A stretch of DNA of 64,000 nucleotides from Schistosoma haematobium (lineage: Eukaryota > Platyhelminthes > Trematoda > Strigeidida > Schistosomatidae): positions 9,109,458-9,173,457 of the forward strand of contig NC_067202.1 in NCBI RefSeq assembly GCF_000699445.3. Reading direction: 5' to 3'. Every line of letters begins with the position of its first letter. Within the stretch, counting starts at the first letter, position 1. The notes under the pieces are model-generated. The model was not told the DNA's origin. It searched no databases and saw only the letters and a program-made list of their open reading frames with translations. This document shows positions 63,201 through 64,000 of this stretch, piece by piece. A program made the translations under genes and the position numbers.

Positions 63201-63850
63201 AGATCCCGCAATGAATCATTCTCATTTCCATATATACATGTGCTTGAATCCTATTAAATCACCTATGTTCACTCGTTCGCGCGCATTAGCTTTTCCGCTC
63301 GAATTTTCTTGGTGTGCTTGTGGTCTATTGATCTGTGCTATTCGATAATAAACCGTAATCGGCGCTTTGTGTTACCTTCTGAATTTACGCAAAGTTTAGA
63401 TTTATCTAATATATGAAGCCTATCGAATTATCTCGAAGTTATTTCCACTACAGATTTATTATTTTTAGTAATCTAGACACTGGAACAGTTTAAATGCGGG
63501 GAATTAATTTATGCATACTTACTATATTTGGAAAAAATACCATGTTATCGATAATTGAGAAATATCTGCATTTAAGGATATCAACCTTTTATTATTTAAA
63601 CTTATCCTATTCCTCTCTACTTTATTTCTCTACATAGCCGAAGAAGGCGTAATAGAAGAAATACGATATTTCGGTTCAGAAATAACTTATATTTCAGTTA
63701 TCTATTCTAGTCATCCCGTCAATACACATGAAACGTTCATTGATGATAAAGAAAATCTGTCAAAGAAGCCAGATTTAATTAATTCGAGAAATAATTATCT
63801 GGTGATCGGTCTTCAATCTAGATTAGTTATAATTAAACAATTACAGTCAG
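45596..63850 (+). CDS. WDR93: WDR93-like WD-repeat protein, 9 exons, 3' end outside window
   Basis: Exons: 45596-45848, 48053-48193, 49889-50022, 51309-51414, 54187-54426, 55475-55859, 57010-57105 (or to stop 57112), 59653-59732 and 63638-63850. Phases match at all junctions; the 57105 donor (GTTCTG) is weak. The product has a DLPMPFKMLDKLLW helix, SPCGKYF then WLEVYRLPVDAWMKE, SSPMLLGRIKYPVMPP, a basic Lys/Asn-rich insert (55475-55840), PKWEELSVPIVQYCL, and NNYLVIGLQSRLVIIK. The order and spacing match what I know of WDR93 (PQPF..., WLDVYKLP..., LSPP...IKPP, WEEEPLS..., SSYLVLA...). WDR93 is a poorly studied WD-repeat protein; a ciliary or sperm-flagellum role is likely but not shown here. 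The start may be ATG 45641, or the exon may be internal from 45596. Confidence 0.7.
47745..47930 (-). repeat. Decayed tRNA-like SINE fragment
   Basis: Shares the GGTTCGAA...GTGGATGTGCACT segment of the SINE family in minus orientation, strongly diverged. Confidence 0.45.
48053..48193 (+). CDS. WDR93: WDR93-like exon 2
   Basis: Acceptor TATTCAG, phase 1 in and out, donor GTAATA. Encodes ISLVMFVEGLFIPIK and SPCGKYFISLNE, a propeller-type strand pair. The intron's (TA)n repeat begins right after the donor. Confidence 0.7.
48196..48237. repeat. (TA)n microsatellite at an intron start
   Basis: About 40 bp of TA repeats immediately downstream of the exon 2 donor. Confidence 0.95.
49270..49345 (+). 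repeat. SINE 3' end fragment
   Basis: Contains the AGTGCTTGCAGGTTTTCC...TCATGATCTCAACTA end seen in other copies. It immediately precedes a longer copy. Confidence 0.65.
49385..49770 (+). repeat. tRNA-like SINE, full-length copy
   Basis: It has a conserved head, an A-box-like CAGCTCAGTGG and a perfect B box GGTTCGAATCC at 49613-49623, then the ribozyme-like segment (49635-49682). The core there is TTGAGGA and stem II is broken, so it is probably inactive. The 3' part is shared with other copies. Confidence 0.8.
49889..50022 (+). CDS. WDR93: WDR93-like exon 3
   Basis: Acceptor TTGACAG, donor GTGAGT; phase 1 in, phase 0 out. Encodes IWLEVYRLPVDAWMKEILPV, the most diagnostic WDR93-like segment. 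Confidence 0.72.
50500..50720. repeat. Imperfect foldback element
   Basis: The left half (GTCATATTCCAATGAGTAGAAA...) is an imperfect inverted copy of the right half (...TTTCTACTCATTGAGATATGAC) around about 50605, giving arms of about 100 bp with mismatches. Confidence 0.7.
50805..51115 (+). mobile_element. Second-family non-LTR 3' end
   Basis: Starts in the RT C-terminus (CATGACTATCGTAACCAATGG ... GTGCAGGTGCATACACTCTC) and runs to ATTGACTGACT at 51106-51117, as in 16490-16782 and 28800-29100. Confidence 0.72.
51309..51414 (+). CDS. WDR93: WDR93-like exon 4
   Basis: Acceptor TTCTAG, donor GTGAGA; phase 0 in, phase 1 out. Encodes INLIERKSFYENQF and LSSPMLLGRIKYPVMPP. Confidence 0.7.
51548..51712 (+). 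repeat. SM-alpha-like SINE with decayed hammerhead
   Basis: A different tRNA-like head (CTAAGTGGATAACG; B box GGTTCGAGTCC at about 51609) is followed by GTACATCCAGCTGACGCATCCCAAATAGG, the 5' half of the known schistosome hammerhead. The GA of the CUGAUGA core is lost and the GGACGAAAC strand is deleted. Confidence 0.65.
52850..53210 (+). repeat. tRNA-like SINE, diverged copy
   Basis: Same layout as 49385-49770, with head, GGTTTGAATCC B box and a badly decayed ribozyme segment (53095-53150). Confidence 0.7.
53713..54099. repeat. Long palindrome: 183-bp arms, 21-bp loop
   Basis: 53713-53895 pairs with 53917-54099 with one noted mismatch. The outer part carries the AATACATTTCGAACAATCTG word shared with the 41195-41314 foldback. 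It ends 88 bp before exon 5 of the WDR93-like gene. Confidence 0.92.
54187..54426 (+). CDS. WDR93: WDR93-like exon 5
   Basis: Acceptor TCTGAAG, donor GTGAGT; phase 1 both sides. Encodes 80 residues (CKSVTAALKQANDKANLL ... FIGHRNYPSC). It lies just 88 bp after a large palindrome. Confidence 0.7.
54760..54990 (-). repeat. tRNA-like SINE, minus copy
   Basis: Reverse-complement copy with B-box region near 54850-54880 and a ribozyme segment in which GAAA is CAAA. Confidence 0.65.
55015..55380 (+). repeat. tRNA-like SINE, plus copy
   Basis: A good A-box (TGGCTCAATGG at about 55206) and B-box (GGTTCGATTCC at about 55257-55267). The ribozyme segment 55286-55340 keeps CTGAAGA and GAAAC but its stem II is disrupted. 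It ends about 95 bp before exon 6. Confidence 0.78.
55475..55859 (+). CDS. WDR93: WDR93-like exon 6 (basic insert)
   Basis: Phase 1 in, donor TG|GTAAAA in phase 2. The first about 110 residues are Lys/Asn/Ser/Glu-rich and probably disordered, followed by a RRQLVKNLYEAQPKW helix. If the donor is skipped, TAA follows at 55861. Confidence 0.68.
55975..56245 (-). repeat. GC-rich dispersed repeat, probably a retroelement leader
   Basis: This 270-bp block is far more GC-rich than its surroundings (CCAGAGGGGCTCCAGGCGGA near the end). I think it is a 5' leader fragment of an SR2/RTE-type element on the minus strand, but cannot confirm this. Confidence 0.4.
57010..57112 (+). CDS. WDR93: WDR93-like exon 7 (end uncertain)
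   Basis: Acceptor TATTACAG, phase 2 in. Encodes EELSVPIVQYCLEKVKSKELRR. The frame ends in TGA at 57110-57112 unless the GT at 57106 acts as a phase-2 donor to exon 8. A truncated isoform is possible. Confidence 0.6.
57370..57665 (+). repeat. tRNA-like SINE, plus copy
   Basis: Same family. The ribozyme segment 57566-57616 retains CTGAAGA, stem II GTCC/GGAC and GAAG. It is damaged at stem III and by an insertion in stem I. Confidence 0.75.
58333..58569 (+). other. Open frame of uncertain status
   Basis: 78 codons including MIVDELDQKLVNIKEAVEH, which looks protein-like. No firm acceptor/donor pair or homology ties it to the WDR93-like gene, so it may be an unplaced exon or a transposon remnant. 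Confidence 0.2.
59060..59440 (-). repeat. tRNA-like SINE, minus copy with intact ribozyme core
   Basis: Reverse-complement copy with head at 59240-59440, A/B-box region at 59165-59235 and the hammerhead segment at 59096-59141. Confidence 0.82.
59096..59141 (-). ncRNA. Hammerhead ribozyme, type I layout, apparently complete core
   Basis: Read on the minus strand from 59141: stem I strand GCACTG; core CTGAGGA (fits CUGANGA); stem II GTCCTA-CAG-TAGGAC (6 bp, 3-nt loop); GAA; very short stem III ACGGCCGT; then C at 59102 as the expected cleavage site; then CAGTGC, which pairs perfectly with the first strand. All invariant core positions are present. Hammerheads in schistosome SINE/satellite repeats are established. 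Stem III is shorter than in the classic sequence, which may make activity depend on dimerisation. Confidence 0.75.
59653..59732 (+). CDS. WDR93: WDR93-like exon 8
   Basis: A strong polypyrimidine acceptor (TTTATTATAG) and donor GTAAGT; phase 2 in, phase 1 out. Encodes YPYFEFLPISLTSNSKQSEI. Confidence 0.62.
60040..60600 (-). mobile_element. SR2-like RT C-terminal fragment
   Basis: The minus frame 60582-60256 reads LNIHKGENKILKYN, TLNGDALEEMESFTHLGSTIDEQG, KARIFNTNNKTVLVYGA, matching the region after the RT palm in the full copy at 19630-19925. 5'-truncated and degenerate. Confidence 0.85.
60601..63637. other. Large intron of the WDR93-like gene, nothing else recognised
   Basis: AT-rich. Short frames at 60775-60960, 62171-62443 and 63127-63348 lack support. 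I see no repeat or RNA gene. Confidence 0.5.
63638..63850 (+). CDS. WDR93: WDR93-like exon 9
   Basis: Acceptor CTACATAG, donor GTTAGT, phase 1 both sides. Encodes 70 residues with strand-like ITYISVIYSS and NNYLVIGLQSRLVIIKQL, the form of a WD/propeller blade. The gene continues beyond the window. Confidence 0.68.
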
Positions 63851-64000
63851 GTTAGTTAATCTTATTGGTTGTTAACTCACATTTTCTATTGATCATTGCC
63901 TACTGACTAACGTAATAGTAATCCTTATTGGGCAAATATTTCACTGAATACTATTCGTAGTTTTTATTAGAAATTGCTCTCAACTGAGGAATCTTTTATT

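Overview
The window is AT-rich, intron-rich eukaryotic DNA from a flatworm, most likely a blood fluke (Schistosoma or a close relative). The evidence is an RTE/SR2-type non-LTR retrotransposon, CR1-type and second-family non-LTR elements, Ty3/gypsy remnants, tRNA-like SINEs that carry a hammerhead ribozyme fold (a known schistosome hallmark), very small introns (37 bp) next to multi-kb introns, and long (TA)n tracts. The species cannot be fixed from sequence alone. There is no bacterial-style operon, CRISPR array, rRNA or convincing stand-alone tRNA.

Left block (1-14573, minus strand). One gene covers about 14.5 kb: a PIAS-family SUMO E3 ligase. I rebuilt eight exons with matching splice phases. 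They encode a PINIT domain, an SP-RING zinc finger and a C-terminal SUMO-interacting motif followed by an acidic run. The 3' end runs off the window, and no SAP domain is seen at the N-terminus. A 1,114-bp, nearly identical inverted duplication (718-1831 and 6631-7744) lies inside the gene. Each arm carries a full copy of the 82-codon PINIT exon: the distal copy is sense and is the one used, the proximal copy is antisense within the last intron. The arms flank three exons.

Middle block (10230-11600 and 14940-40800). This is a retrotransposon graveyard. It holds nested 5'-end modules and reverse-transcriptase fragments of a second non-LTR family, a nearly complete SR2-like element with two frameshifts (17215-20336), degenerate gypsy integrase (20360-21100, minus) and protease/RT (31960-32780, plus) regions, a CR1-like element (34990-37540, minus), and a dispersed LTR-like repeat of about 410 bp in five copies. 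Between them, 21451-23750 is a 2.3-kb element with terminal inverted repeats that encloses a small, intron-rich gene with a DUF4806-like domain. I recognise no transposase in it, so it is a candidate undescribed mobile element.

Right block (45596-63850, plus strand, running off the window). One gene with nine supported exons resembles WDR93, a WD-repeat protein. Its introns are packed with SINEs, foldback palindromes and (TA)n repeats. One SINE copy (59096-59141, minus strand) keeps every element of a minimal hammerhead ribozyme.

Functionally the window holds two host genes (SUMO ligase and WD-repeat protein). The rest is mobile DNA, some of it placed where it could change splicing, exon circularisation or transcript cleavage of those genes.
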